Shown: positions 16,583 through 25,431 of the stretch, piece after piece
Layout: each line of letters opens with the position of its first letter
Position numbering within the stretch: the first letter of the stretch is position 1
The notes under the pieces: model-generated
Seen by the model: only the letters and a program-made list of their open reading frames with translations
Database searches by the model: none
Told to the model about the DNA's origin: nothing
Position numbers and translations under genes: made by a program
From: Erythrobacter sp.
GTDB lineage: Bacteria > Pseudomonadota > Alphaproteobacteria > Sphingomonadales > Sphingomonadaceae
NCBI RefSeq assembly: GCF_030066995.1
Contig: NZ_JASJAP010000002.1
Location: forward strand, 372,001-436,000
Direction of reading: 5' to 3'
DNA length: 64,000 nt

Positions 16583-18456
16583 GCCGCTTTCGGCGCGCTG
16601 TCGGCTTTTTCGGCTTCCCTTCGCCGAGCGTGGACAAGCAGCGCCGCTAGCGCTGCGGGGGTGACGCCAGACACCCGGCCCGCCGCGGCAAGTGTGGGCG
16701 GGGAGGCATCGCTGAGGCGCTCTACCATTTCGTTTGAAAGGCCGGGGACTTGAGCGTACGGAAAATCAGGCGCCAGCGCCAAACCCTCGCTCGCCCGCAG
16801 ATCCTGGAGTTCGGCATCCTGACGCGCAAGGTAAGGCGCGTAGACGGCATCTTCCGCCATCTCCTGAGCCAGCTCAAGATCTTGATCAACATTTTCGCCG
16901 ATCCACGGTTGAAGCACAGTGAGATCGATGCCGTCGTGCCGCAGCCACTCTTCGATACGCTTCTGCCCGCCATCACGGCGCACCTTCAACCCGTGATCGA
17001 CAAGATCCTTTGCGCCAACTTCGCGTTCGAACCCGGCGATGAAGCGCGCGCGCAGCTCCTCACGACGCTCGTACCAACGCCGCCGCTCCTCGCTGACACA
17101 TCCGGCGGCTATCCCCAAAGCCGTGAGGCGCGAGGACGCGTTGTTCGCCCGAAGACGCAAGCGGTATTCCGCGCGAGAAGTGAGCATCCGGTAAGGCTCA
17201 GACACGCCTTGCAAGGTCAGATCGTCAACCATGACGGCGATGTAGGAATTGGCGCGGTCAAGCTTTGGAGGCGCGCGTCCCATAGCCTCGCCTCCGGCGG
17301 CGAGTCCGGCGACCAAGCCCTGCGCAGCGGCCTCTTCATAGCCCGTTGTACCGTTGATCTGACCTGCGCAATACAGACCGGGGATGGCACGAAGTTGGAG
17401 ATCAGGGGTTAGCGCGCGCGGATCGATGTGATCGTATTCCACCGCATAGCCCGGTTCGACGATCTCAGCGCGGTCAAGGCCCGGCATACTGCGCACGACC
17501 GCGCGCTGGACATCTACGGGAAGCGAGGTGCTGATCCCGTTTGGATAGACCAAATGCGTGTCCAAGCCTTCCGGCTCAAGAAACACCTGATGCCCGTCGC
17601 GATCGCCGAAGCGGTGAATCTTATCTTCAATCGAGGGGCAATACCGCGGCCCCGCGGCATCTATAGCGCCAGAAAACAGTGGTGAGCGATGAAAGTTGTC
17701 GCGAATAACGTCATGCGCTTCCAATGTTGTACGCGTGATCGCGCAGAACACCTGAGGGTTGACCCTCCGCTCGGACAACGCGGACATGGTCCAGTTCTCA
17801 TCATCCGAAGGCTGCTCGGGCAGGGACGCCCAGTCTATTGACCGCCCGTCCAGACGCGGCGGAGTACCGGTCTTGAGCCGAGCCATTGGCAATTCGGCCG
17901 CTCGAAGCTGCTCGGCAAGGCGGGTTGCCGCGTTCTCGCCGACGCGCCCACCCTCAAATCGCTCTTCCCCTCGAAACAGAACGCCGCCAAGAAACGTGCC
18001 TGTGCACAGTATGACACGCGGTGCTTCGAGAATCGCGCCGTCCGCAAATTCGACCCCTGCAACACGTCCGCCACGAAGCGCGAGAGCAGCCGCCTCCCCT
18101 TCGACAAGGTCGAGATTGGCCTGAGCTTGGACCAGGCGTTGAACTTCCGCCTTGAAAAGCACGCGGTCGGCCTGGACGCGCGGCCCCCACACCGCGCTCC
18201 CCTTGGATCGGTTCAGCATGCGGTAGTGGATGGCTCCGGCATCCGCGGCCCGCCCCAGAACACCATCAAGAGCGTCCACTTCACGAACGAGGTGTCCCTT
18301 GCCGAGACCTCCAATGGCGGGATTGCAACTCATCGCGCCCACCGCACCAAGATCGAAGCTAATCAACGCCGAGCGCGCGCCCATCCGCGCGGCCGCACAC
18401 GCCGCTTCGACACCGGCGTGTCCGCCACCGATCACGAGAACATCATACCGTTGCAT
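16579..18456 (-). CDS. mnmG: tRNA uridine 5-carboxymethylaminomethyl modification enzyme MnmG
   Basis: MnmG (GidA) with MnmE installs the cmnm5 group at wobble U34 of tRNAs, using FAD, NADH and methylene-THF. The 625-residue length is normal. The FAD-binding motif [19 protein letters not shown] is at residues 7-25 and the family signature [12 protein letters not shown] lies near residue 270. The helical MnmE-binding C-terminal region is intact. It overlaps rsmG by four bases and follows mnmE with an 86-bp gap that carries the third parS site. Confidence 0.97.
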   Translation of the reverse strand: MQRYDVLVIGGGHAGVEAACAAARMGARSALISFDLGAVGAMSCNPAIGGLGKGHLVREVDALDGVLGRAADAGAIHYRMLNRSKGSAVWGPRVQADRVLFKAEVQRLVQAQANLDLVEGEAAALALRGGRVAGVEFADGAILEAPRVILCTGTFLGGVLFRGEERFEGGRVGENAATRLAEQLRAAELPMARLKTGTPPRLDGRSIDWASLPEQPSDDENWTMSALSERRVNPQVFCAITRTTLEAHDVIRDNFHRSPLFSGAIDAAGPRYCPSIEDKIHRFGDRDGHQVFLEPEGLDTHLVYPNGISTSLPVDVQRAVVRSMPGLDRAEIVEPGYAVEYDHIDPRALTPDLQLRAIPGLYCAGQINGTTGYEEAAAQGLVAGLAAGGEAMGRAPPKLDRANSYIAVMVDDLTLQGVSEPYRMLTSRAEYRLRLRANNASSRLTALGIAAGCVSEERRRWYERREELRARFIAGFEREVGAKDLVDHGLKVRRDGGQKRIEEWLRHDGIDLTVLQPWIGENVDQDLELAQEMAEDAVYAPYLARQDAELQDLRASEGLALAPDFPYAQVPGLSNEMVERLSDASPPTLAAAGRVSGVTPAALAALLVHARRREAEKADSAPKAA

Positions 18457-18495
18457 GGCGGGTCAAATAGGGATTTGCGGTCTGGGGGTCAAAGA

Positions 18496-18511
18496 TGTTT
18501 CACGTGAAACG
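18496..18511. other. parS site 3, between mnmG and mnmE
   Basis: TGTTTCACGTGAAACG matches the parS consensus except for the last base and contains the perfect palindrome GTTTCACGTGAAAC. It is the only intergenic site of the three and lies about 5.2 kb from the candidate oriC. Confidence 0.92.
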
Positions 18512-18542
18512 CCATCGCGCAACGCCTAGAAGTACTAATCCG

Positions 18543-19838
18543 CTACTTCCCTATGCAAAAACGCCCGAACAAGGCATCCAGCATATCTTCGGTCGTTGTC
18601 CTACCGACAAGCCTGTCGAAAGCGAGCCGCACCGTCCGCAACTCCTCCCCGACAATCAGAAGGTCCGTGGAATCCGACGCGGCGCAAAGCGCGGTGTGAG
18701 CTTCGGATAGGAGATGATGTTGGCGCGCATTGAGCGCCGCTTCGCCTGGCTTTGGCAGAGTTCCGCCTGCGGCCTTCACCAACGCGACTTTGAGCTCGGA
18801 TACGCCTTCCCCGGTCTTCGCCGATACTTTGAAGCGCGCGCCTGCCTTTGGCTCGAAGTCGGCCGCATCCGAACGGGAGGCAATCTCCCAAGCGTCGCGT
18901 GGGCCCTCACCCTCCGGACCTAGCCACAAGACACGGTCCGCCCGGTCCAGTTCGGACTTGGCTCGATCGATGCCCACCTGCTCAATGGCGTCCTCGCTGT
19001 CGGAGCGAAGACCTGCGGTATCGACAAAACTCAAAGGAATGCCGTTAATCGAGACATTCCGCTCGATAGCGTCGCGGGTTGTGCCCGCAATTGGCGAGGT
19101 TATGGCCGCCTCGCTCTCCACAAGGGCGTTAAAAAGGCTCGATTTGCCCGCATTGGGAGGGCCGGCCAGCGCCACACGGAACCCCTCCCCCAACTTCTCA
19201 GCTCGGGCTCGCGACAGCCAGTTCCCAAGCGCCCTGCCCAGTTCTTCCAGGCTTTTCGTGAAACCCTCGGGCAATTCTTCGACATCGTCCTCATCGGAAA
19301 AATCAAGCGCCGCTTCGACCTGTGCGCTTAGCTTGAGAACGGCCTCACGCCATTCTCCGATCTGTCCAGACAACTGCCCTTGCGCGCTCGCCAAAGCCGT
19401 TGAACGCTGAAGCTCGGTCTCCGCGGCCAAAAGGTCCGCAAGCCCCTCGGCCTGGGCCAGGTCCATTCGGCCGTTTGCAAAGGCTCTACGTGTGAACTCC
19501 CCTGCCTCAGCGGACCTCAGGCCCGGTAATGCGACCAGAGCCCGATGCACAGCGTCCACAACCGCACGGCCGCCATGGCAATGCAATTCAAGCAAATCTT
19601 CACCCGTCGCCGAACGCGGACCGGGAAACCACAGGACCAAGGCCTCGTCCAAAAGCGCGCCATCGGCATCCCGCAAACGCGCCAAGGTCGCGCGTCGTGG
19701 CTCCAACAAACGACCGACAAGCGCCCGCGCTGCGCCTTTTGCCTTCGGCCCGCTCACGCGAATTACGCCGATTGCCGCCGGTGGGGCACCGCTCGAAAGG
19801 GCAACAATCGTGGAACCGCCATCGCGAGCAGACGTCAT
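18543..19838 (-). CDS. mnmE: tRNA modification GTPase MnmE
   Basis: MnmE is the GTPase partner of MnmG in wobble-uridine modification. The 431-residue protein has the N-terminal THF-binding domain (IVALSSGAPPAAIGVIRVSG) and HCHGGRAVVDAV. An embedded G domain has the P-loop GPPNAGKSSLFN and switch DTAGLR. The C-terminal catalytic motif FCIGK is present. All key motifs are intact. Confidence 0.97.
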   Translation of the reverse strand: MTSARDGGSTIVALSSGAPPAAIGVIRVSGPKAKGAARALVGRLLEPRRATLARLRDADGALLDEALVLWFPGPRSATGEDLLELHCHGGRAVVDAVHRALVALPGLRSAEAGEFTRRAFANGRMDLAQAEGLADLLAAETELQRSTALASAQGQLSGQIGEWREAVLKLSAQVEAALDFSDEDDVEELPEGFTKSLEELGRALGNWLSRARAEKLGEGFRVALAGPPNAGKSSLFNALVESEAAITSPIAGTTRDAIERNVSINGIPLSFVDTAGLRSDSEDAIEQVGIDRAKSELDRADRVLWLGPEGEGPRDAWEIASRSDAADFEPKAGARFKVSAKTGEGVSELKVALVKAAGGTLPKPGEAALNARQHHLLSEAHTALCAASDSTDLLIVGEELRTVRLAFDRLVGRTTTEDMLDALFGRFCIGK

Positions 19839-19884
19839 GACCTCACCTCGAGTTCAAAACCCGAATCGCTTCCCCGGTACCTTG

Positions 19885-20160
19885 TTAGTCTGTCTTGTCT
19901 TCGCGCCGCGACGAGGGAGCCGATCGAACCGCTCCACCGGCCATCGCGCCTTCGATGAAATTCTGAAACAGCTTCAGGCCCGCCTGTCCCATGGGCGCGA
20001 GGCTTTCCGCGTATTCCCTCAACTGGCCAGGATCGCTTACGCCTTTCATGACCTTGGTCATATTATCGACGTACACCGAATTGGCCTCGGTCACATCCGG
20101 AAGCCCCATGAACGCGCGAGCCTCTTCGGGTGTGCAATCGACTTCTATGGTGATCTTCAT
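19885..20160 (-). CDS. DUF6489 family protein
   Basis: This 91-residue protein begins KITIEVDCTPEEARAFMGLPDV. It then predicts a helical region (LREYAESLAPMGQAGLKLFQNFIEGA) and a charged tail. This matches the small sphingomonad family DUF6489, whose role is not known. AAAGG lies upstream of the ATG at 20160. It sits between mnmE and the BLUF gene on the same strand. Confidence 0.8.
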   Translation of the reverse strand: MKITIEVDCTPEEARAFMGLPDVTEANSVYVDNMTKVMKGVSDPGQLREYAESLAPMGQAGLKLFQNFIEGAMAGGAVRSAPSSRREDKTD

Positions 20161-20263
20161 GGCCTTAACCTTTCTTGGCGATGCTCCGCCTTAACTAGAG
20201 GCTATAGCCAATGTCGCGCAATGGAGCGCGGGCAGCGCATGGGCCCGTACCGGGCCAAGGCCG

Positions 20264-20656
20264 TCAATTCAGCACGACAAAATTGGTGATGATCTTGCTC
20301 GTCTGCGCGTCAAGACCTTCTGGAAGGTCTGCTTTCAAAAGGTCACGCCGCTTCTCGACACTTTCCGCGATCATCACGCGGCGCATCGCCCAGTTCGGAC
20401 AAGCCCGCTTCTCGACCAGCCTACGGTCGATCATCGATATGCCGGTGTGACGCGAATCGTGACTGATCTTCACCATCAGCGATACGAGTTCGGATTCCTC
20501 GCCTTCCAGGAGCTGCAGGAAATTGCGCCCATTATAAAGAAGCAATCCCGTCACGCCCCGCGCGGCATTGTTCCGCTGGCTGGCGGCCAGGATCGCGTCA
20601 ACGTCTTCCCGCGACAGACTGGGCGCGGTGCTGATGTAAAGATATTGGCTTATCAC
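20264..20656 (-). CDS. BLUF-domain blue-light sensor
   Basis: BLUF domains bind FAD and sense blue light through a Tyr-Gln hydrogen-bond switch. This 130-residue protein is essentially one BLUF domain. It has QYLYIST with the N-terminal Tyr, then NNAARGVTGLLLYNGRNFLQLLEGE, which carries the Asn and Gln contacts, and RHTGISMIDRRLVEKRACPNWAMRR, which ends the core. A short helical tail follows and there is no attached output domain, so it must signal through a partner. GTG is the likely start. It lies between rho and DUF6489. Confidence 0.9.
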   Translation of the reverse strand: MISQYLYISTAPSLSREDVDAILAASQRNNAARGVTGLLLYNGRNFLQLLEGEESELVSLMVKISHDSRHTGISMIDRRLVEKRACPNWAMRRVMIAESVEKRRDLLKADLPEGLDAQTSKIITNFVVLN

Positions 20657-20685
20657 TGGAAGCGGGCCCTCCCCTGACCCCGCGC

Positions 20686-21951
20686 TTACTGGTTCATCGT
20701 ATCGAAGAAATCCTCGTTCGTCTTGGAATCCTTCATTTTATCCAAGAGAAACTCCATAGCGTCTACGGTACCCATCTGCATCAGGATGCGCCGCAAGACC
20801 CACATTTTCGAAAGCTTGTCCTTCTCGACCAGCAACTCTTCCTTGCGAGTGCCGGATTTGCCGACATCGAGCGCGGGGAAGATCCGTTTATCGGACACTT
20901 TGCGATCCAGGACGATTTCCGAGTTGCCGGTACCTTTGAACTCTTCGAAAATGACCTCATCCATGCGGCTACCGGTATCGATGAGCGCGGTCGCGATGAT
21001 TGAGAGTGACCCACCCTCCTCGATGTTGCGCGCCGCCCCAAAGAAGCGTTTGGGCCGCTGAAGAGCGTTCGCGTCGACACCGCCGGTCAACACTTTGCCC
21101 GAACTGGGAACCACGGTGTTGTAGGCGCGACCAAGACGCGTGATCGAATCGAGAAGAATGACGACGTCGTTCTTATGCTCGACCAGCCTTTTCGCCTTTT
21201 CTATAACCATTTCAGCAACTTGGACGTGGCGATTGGCTGGCTCGTCAAAGGTAGAGGAGATCACCTCACCTTTTACACTGCGTTGCATGTCGGTGACTTC
21301 TTCGGGACGCTCATCAACCAGGAGAACCAACAGGAACACCTCTGGGTGATTGTCCGTGATGGCCTTGGCGATGTTCTGGAGAAGAACCGTTTTACCCGTG
21401 CGCGGCGGCGCGACAATCAGCGCGCGTTGACCTTTTCCTTGCGGAGCGACGATGTCGATCACGCGGGCCGACTTGTCCTTCACCGTCGGATCAAGCGTGT
21501 CGAGGCTAAGCTTCTTCTCAGGATAGAGCGGGGTGAGATTGTCGAAATTGGTTCGCAAACGAACCGCTTCGGGATCTTCGAAGTTGACCGTGCTGAGGCT
21601 TGTCAGCGCGAAATACCGCTCCCCGTCTTTCGGTGCGCGAATCTCGCCTTCAACAGTGTCGCCGGTGCGAAGGCCCCATTTGCGGATCTGGTTGGGCGAA
21701 ACATAGATATCGTCCGGGCCGGCGAGGTAGTTTGCCTCGGGCGAACGCAAAAAGCCGAAGCCATCTTGCAGCACTTCGATCGTGCCGATCCCCATGATCT
21801 TCTCTTCGTACTCGTCGTCTTCTGCGAGTTCGCGCAGGATGCTGAACAACAGATCCTGGCGCCGCATGGTCGAGGCGCCTTCAACCCCGAGCTCTTCCGC
21901 CATCTTGACGAGCTCCGCCGGCGTTTTCTGTTTTAAGTCTTTGAGATGCAT
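20686..21951 (-). CDS. rho: Transcription termination factor Rho
   Basis: Rho is the hexameric RNA helicase that ends transcription at untranslated RNA. The 421-residue protein has an N-terminal helical domain ([20 protein letters not shown]), the cold-shock-like RNA-binding domain ([22 protein letters not shown]) and the ATPase P-loop [12 protein letters not shown]. It also has [13 protein letters not shown] and the R-loop region. It is standard length with no long insertion, and is preceded by a 241-bp leader. Confidence 0.97.
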   Translation of the reverse strand: MHLKDLKQKTPAELVKMAEELGVEGASTMRRQDLLFSILRELAEDDEYEEKIMGIGTIEVLQDGFGFLRSPEANYLAGPDDIYVSPNQIRKWGLRTGDTVEGEIRAPKDGERYFALTSLSTVNFEDPEAVRLRTNFDNLTPLYPEKKLSLDTLDPTVKDKSARVIDIVAPQGKGQRALIVAPPRTGKTVLLQNIAKAITDNHPEVFLLVLLVDERPEEVTDMQRSVKGEVISSTFDEPANRHVQVAEMVIEKAKRLVEHKNDVVILLDSITRLGRAYNTVVPSSGKVLTGGVDANALQRPKRFFGAARNIEEGGSLSIIATALIDTGSRMDEVIFEEFKGTGNSEIVLDRKVSDKRIFPALDVGKSGTRKEELLVEKDKLSKMWVLRRILMQMGTVDAMEFLLDKMKDSKTNEDFFDTMNQ

Positions 21952-22192
21952 TAGAAAATATTTCCAGACACTAGAAGCGCCCGCTGCATCGGAGCGCCAG
22001 GGAAGAACCGGTGGTCAGTACCTCTTTGAAGGAGGCGCCTTGCCGCGAATGGGCGACAAATAGCTGGGCTTGGAGAAAGCAGACCGGCTGCGCGCGGATC
22101 GCGCAGACCTACATCCGGGGTGACAAACACAAAATACGATTCGAAAGCCCTGCGGTCAATCCGAGATTACGGCGTGGTCCGGGCAATCGAGC
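21952..22192. other. rho leader / hemJ-rho intergenic region
   Basis: No gene is seen. The first 30 bases before rho are AT-rich. A perfect hairpin (CTGCGCG at 22088-22094 with CGCGCAG at 22100-22106) lies midway. Long leaders are usual for rho genes, which are often autoregulated, but no specific site can be shown here. Confidence 0.4.
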
Positions 22193-22636
22193 TCAAAACG
22201 GCTTGATGTAAACGAGAGCCACAATCAGCACGAGCAAAAGGCCCGGCACTTCGCCAATGATGCGCAGCGTTTTTTCGCTCAAGGGCCGCTCCCCGCGGGC
22301 CATCTTCTTGGTCTGCGCCACCAGCCAACCGTGATAGCCCGACAAGATCACAACCAGAGCGACTTTGGCGTGCAACCAGCCCGCGCCGCTGAAATAGCCT
22401 CCCGGTATCGCGATCGCCAACCCAAGCACCCAGACGAGAATGAGGCTGGGCGTGAGAATGATCTTGCGCAGCTTGCCCATGCGATTGGCCCATTTCACTT
22501 CGCCCGGAGACCCCGGCGCGTGATCCAGCATGTAGATGCATTGTCGCGGCAACATGAAAAGCCCGGCGAGCCAGAACACCATAAAGATCACGTGACCAAC
22601 GCGTAGCCAGTCGCTGACAGACAGAAGAGCGTCCAT
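22193..22636 (-). CDS. hemJ: Protoporphyrinogen IX oxidase HemJ
   Basis: HemJ oxidises protoporphyrinogen IX to protoporphyrin IX in the inner membrane in bacteria lacking HemG or HemY. The 147-residue protein has four hydrophobic segments. The conserved motifs are LRVGHVIFMVFWLAGLFMLPR, with the key His, and a C-terminal helix ending LVYIKPF. The start at 22636 is four bases after the hemE stop, so it is co-expressed with the preceding enzyme of the haem pathway. Confidence 0.92.
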   Translation of the reverse strand: MDALLSVSDWLRVGHVIFMVFWLAGLFMLPRQCIYMLDHAPGSPGEVKWANRMGKLRKIILTPSLILVWVLGLAIAIPGGYFSGAGWLHAKVALVVILSGYHGWLVAQTKKMARGERPLSEKTLRIIGEVPGLLLVLIVALVYIKPF

Positions 22637-22640
22637 CACT

Positions 22641-23657
22641 CTAGCCTCGCACCGCCGACAGAAGCTCTTCAACGTGGCTGATCGGCGTAAACTGCCCGAT
22701 CCCATGGCCAAGGTTGAAGACGTGCGGGCGATCTTCGAACGCCTTCAGGATCGCTCGGCATCGCTCGGGCAAGGCGGGACCCCCGGCCTCGACCAGCAAC
22801 GGATCGAGATTGCCCTGAACCGGCATTCCGTCTGGCAGCGAAGTGTGCGCCCACACAGGATCCAGGGTTTCGTCAAGACCCACGGCGTCCACGCCGGTCT
22901 CTCGCGCGTAGGCAGGCAGTTTCGCTCCCGCACCCTTTGGAAAACCGATAACCGGCGTATCCGGGTGCGATTGCTTGAGAGCTTCGGTGATCTTGGCGTT
23001 GGGCGCGATCACCCAGCGTTCAAATTCATCGGGTGCCAGACTTCCCGACCAGCTGTCAAACAACTGCACCGCCTCGGCCCCTGCATCGATTTGACCGCGC
23101 AGATAGGTGATCGAAACCTCTGAAATCGCGTCGCAAATGGCCTGCAAACGGCCCGGATCGCGATAAGCGAGCAAGCGCGCCGGGCCCTGATCTTTCGATC
23201 CCTCGCCTGCGATCATGTAGGTTGCAACTGTCCAGGGAGACCCCGCAAAGCCAAGCATGGTGACCTCATCACCGATCATGGCGCGGGTTCGACGCACGGT
23301 TTCATAAATCGGATCAAAGCGTTCGTGCGCTGGCGCAAAGTCAGACAGGTCGGCCTCCAGCAGAGTCGGGCTCATCTTGGGCCCTTCCCCGGCCAGAAAC
23401 GCCAATCCCTGACCCATCGCATGGGGGACGATCAGGATATCGGAGAACAAGATGGCCCCATCAAACGCAAACCGACGGATTGGCTGGACCGTGATCTCAG
23501 CGGCGGCCTCGCTGTCGTAGACGAGCTCGAGAAACCCCCCTTTTTCCGCACGCAGCTCTCGATATTCGGGAAGATAGCGCCCCGCTTGACGCATGAGCCA
23601 TACGGGAGCGACGGGTTGTTTCACACCCTTCAAGGTGTCGAGCAAAGGGCCAGGCAT
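22641..23657 (-). CDS. hemE: Uroporphyrinogen decarboxylase HemE
   Basis: HemE converts uroporphyrinogen III to coproporphyrinogen III. The 338-residue protein has the signature WLMRQAGRYLPEYRELR. It also has FSDILIVPHAMG and, near the C-terminus, NLGHGI. AAGGA lies six bases before the ATG. In Caulobacter hemE borders the chromosomal origin, and here it borders a non-coding stretch with origin-like features. hemJ follows. Confidence 0.97.
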   Translation of the reverse strand: MPGPLLDTLKGVKQPVAPVWLMRQAGRYLPEYRELRAEKGGFLELVYDSEAAAEITVQPIRRFAFDGAILFSDILIVPHAMGQGLAFLAGEGPKMSPTLLEADLSDFAPAHERFDPIYETVRRTRAMIGDEVTMLGFAGSPWTVATYMIAGEGSKDQGPARLLAYRDPGRLQAICDAISEVSITYLRGQIDAGAEAVQLFDSWSGSLAPDEFERWVIAPNAKITEALKQSHPDTPVIGFPKGAGAKLPAYARETGVDAVGLDETLDPVWAHTSLPDGMPVQGNLDPLLVEAGGPALPERCRAILKAFEDRPHVFNLGHGIGQFTPISHVEELLSAVRG

Positions 23658-23666
23658 GGGCGATCC

Positions 23667-23693
23667 TTAAAACAAATAAATGATATTTATAAA
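23667..23693. other. AT-rich tract, possible DNA unwinding element
   Basis: Twenty-five of 27 bases are A or T, in an otherwise GC-rich window. It lies just upstream of hemE and next to the first DnaA-box-like sequence, as expected of an origin unwinding element. It could also include the hemE promoter. Confidence 0.55.
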
Positions 23694-23726
23694 GGGATGA
23701 TGGGTTTGGTTGGCCCTGTGGAAAGC

Positions 23727-23742
23727 GGGAATTGCAATTCCC
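23727..23742. repeat. Perfect 16-bp palindrome GGGAATTGCAATTCCC
   Basis: This is an uninterrupted perfect palindrome centred on TGCA inside the candidate origin, two bases from the first CTTTCCACA box. It may bind a dimeric origin regulator. No known factor is assigned. Confidence 0.6.
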
Positions 23743-23989
23743 TGCACGATTTGTTCGACTGTGAACAGCTTTTGCGCACAGGGGCGAATCCGCACGCGTC
23801 CTGTGTCAATCGCAATCTATCCCCGGTCTTGTCACCCTGTGTGCAAACGCGATTTCGTGTCGAGAAACCACCCGGGTAAATTTGCTGCGAGCGGGGAGCC
23901 AATTCGCTCCTCAGCTTGTCGTCGGCGCTCTCCCGTGGTTTATGCGCGCGACTTTCCACAGGGCAACGCATCAACACCCGACGAATCGC

Positions 23990-24838
23990 ATGAATCGGCT
24001 CAACCTCCATCTTGTTTCGGATTCGACAGGCGAAACGCTTGAAATGATTGCGAAAGCCTCGCTCGCGCAATTCGAGAACCCGAGCGTTAGCCGGTATTTC
24101 TGGCCAATGGTCCGCTCGAGGCAGCACCTCGATCGCATTGTGACCGATCTCGCCGAGAATCCGGGTCTCGTGTTTTACACGCTTGTGAACCCGGAGACGC
24201 GCGAGCGGCTGGAAGAGCATTGCCGTCATCTGGGCCTGCCCGCCGTGGCCGTCCTCGATCAGGTGACAACCGCGCTGGAATCGCAGCTGGGGCAGGAGGT
24301 TGTAGCGCGTCCGGGACGCCAGCACGCGATGGACGCCGACTATTTCAAGCGCGTGGACGCGATCCAGTACACGATCGCGCATGATGACGGGGTGAATTAT
24401 CAGGACTGGGAAGAGGCCGATATCGTTCTTGCCGGCGTGTCGCGCAGCTCCAAGACGCCGACGAGCATTTATCTGGCGAACCGCGGCTACAAGGTCGCCA
24501 ACATCCCACTGGTCGTCGAAAGCCCTCCCCCGGCCGAACTTTTCGGATTGCGCCATCCACTTGTCATCGGCCTCACCACAGCGGCCGAACGCCTCGTGCA
24601 AATCCGCCGCAACCGATTGCTGTCGCTCAACGAAGGGACGGAAACGTCCTATGTCGACAATGAGCGCGTGAAAGAGGAGCTGCTCTTTGCCCGCCGGATG
24701 TTTGCGGACAACGGTTGGCCGGTAATCGACGTGACCCGCCGCTCGATCGAGGAAAGCGCGGCCGCCATTATCCGACTGGTTCAGGATCGCCGACGCCCGC
24801 AAAAACCGGCGGAAGGCGGCGTCTCAAAACCGATATGA
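23990..24838 (+). CDS. ppsR: Pyruvate, phosphate dikinase regulatory protein (DUF299 kinase/phosphorylase)
   Basis: Members of this family phosphorylate (using ADP) and dephosphorylate PPDK or PEP synthase. The 282-residue protein starts NRLNLHLVSDSTGETLE and has the P-loop GVSRSSKTPTSIYLANRGYKVAN. The PLV and GLT segments that follow are typical of DUF299. The ATG at 23990 is the family start, and the open frame extending into the origin gap is not used. The stop overlaps the maf start (ATGA). The partner dikinase is not in this window. Confidence 0.92.
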   Translation: MNRLNLHLVSDSTGETLEMIAKASLAQFENPSVSRYFWPMVRSRQHLDRIVTDLAENPGLVFYTLVNPETRERLEEHCRHLGLPAVAVLDQVTTALESQLGQEVVARPGRQHAMDADYFKRVDAIQYTIAHDDGVNYQDWEEADIVLAGVSRSSKTPTSIYLANRGYKVANIPLVVESPPPAELFGLRHPLVIGLTTAAERLVQIRRNRLLSLNEGTETSYVDNERVKEELLFARRMFADNGWPVIDVTRRSIEESAAAIIRLVQDRRRPQKPAEGGVSKPI

Positions 24839-25431
24839 GCGCTCCCGAACTGATTCTTGCCTCCAAGTCGGCCTCGCGCCGGGCCATGCTCGACGCGGCG
24901 GGCGTTGAGTACGAGGCGATCCCGGCGCAAGTGGACGAGCGCGCGATCGAAGAAGGACTGACCGGCGCAAGCCCCCCGGAGGTTGCCGAAGCGCTCAGCG
25001 TGGCCAAAGCAGCGGCGCTCGCCGCGCTTCATCCGGATCGCTTGGTTCTGGGCAGCGACTCCCTTGTGGTCGTGGATGGACAGCGCTTCGACAAACCCAC
25101 CAGTCGCGACAACGCGGTCGAGCATCTGCGCTTCTTTTCGGGCAGACCGCTTGAACTGCACAGCGCCGCCGCGCTTGTGCGCGGTGATACCTGCGTGTGG
25201 AGCGCGCCGAGCCGGGCAGTTTTGCACGTGCGCGAGTTGTCCGAGACCTTCATCGACCGCTATCTCGACGCCGAATGGCCCGAAGTGGGTCACACGGTTG
25301 GCGTGTTTCGGATCGAGGCGATGGGGGTGCAGCTGTTCGAGCGGATCGAGGGCGATCAGTTCACAATTCTCGGCATGCCTTTGCTACCCGTGCTCCAAGC
25401 CTTGCGCGAAGAGGGTGCCTTGCTCGGATGA
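24835..25431 (+). CDS. maf: Maf family nucleoside triphosphate pyrophosphatase
   Basis: Maf proteins hydrolyse non-canonical or pyrimidine NTPs to NMPs and are linked to septum control. The 198-residue protein has LILASKSASRRAMLDAAG near the N-terminus, VLGSDSLVV and the metal-binding region around AEWPEVGHTVGVFRIE. The start overlaps the ppsR stop and its own stop overlaps aroE. Confidence 0.93.
   Translation: MSAPELILASKSASRRAMLDAAGVEYEAIPAQVDERAIEEGLTGASPPEVAEALSVAKAAALAALHPDRLVLGSDSLVVVDGQRFDKPTSRDNAVEHLRFFSGRPLELHSAAALVRGDTCVWSAPSRAVLHVRELSETFIDRYLDAEWPEVGHTVGVFRIEAMGVQLFERIEGDQFTILGMPLLPVLQALREEGALLG

Larger units (their letters stand above)
23658..23989. other. Candidate chromosomal replication origin (oriC)
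   Basis: This 332-bp non-coding gap lies between hemE and ppsR, the same position as Caulobacter Cori. It has an AT-rich tract beside hemE (23667-23693) and a 16-bp palindrome (23727-23742). Six DnaA-box-like 9-mers end in CACA: CTTTCCACA at 23717-23725 (minus) and 23952-23960 (plus), CTGTTCACA at 23760-23768 (minus), TTGCGCACA at 23772-23780 (plus), ATTGACACA at 23802-23810 (minus) and TTGCACACA at 23838-23846 (minus). Each differs from TTWTNCACA at one to three positions. GAATC sites at 23786, 23983 and 23992 fit CcrM methylation. Genes are transcribed away from it on both sides. Confidence 0.8.

Noticed and set aside
23667..23680. CtrA box in the origin AT-rich tract
   Set aside because: Only one TTAA half is present at the right place. 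The second half does not match.
23687..24802. 371-codon minus-strand frame across oriC and ppsR
   Set aside because: It lies opposite ppsR and through the origin gap, and shows no domain or plausible start.
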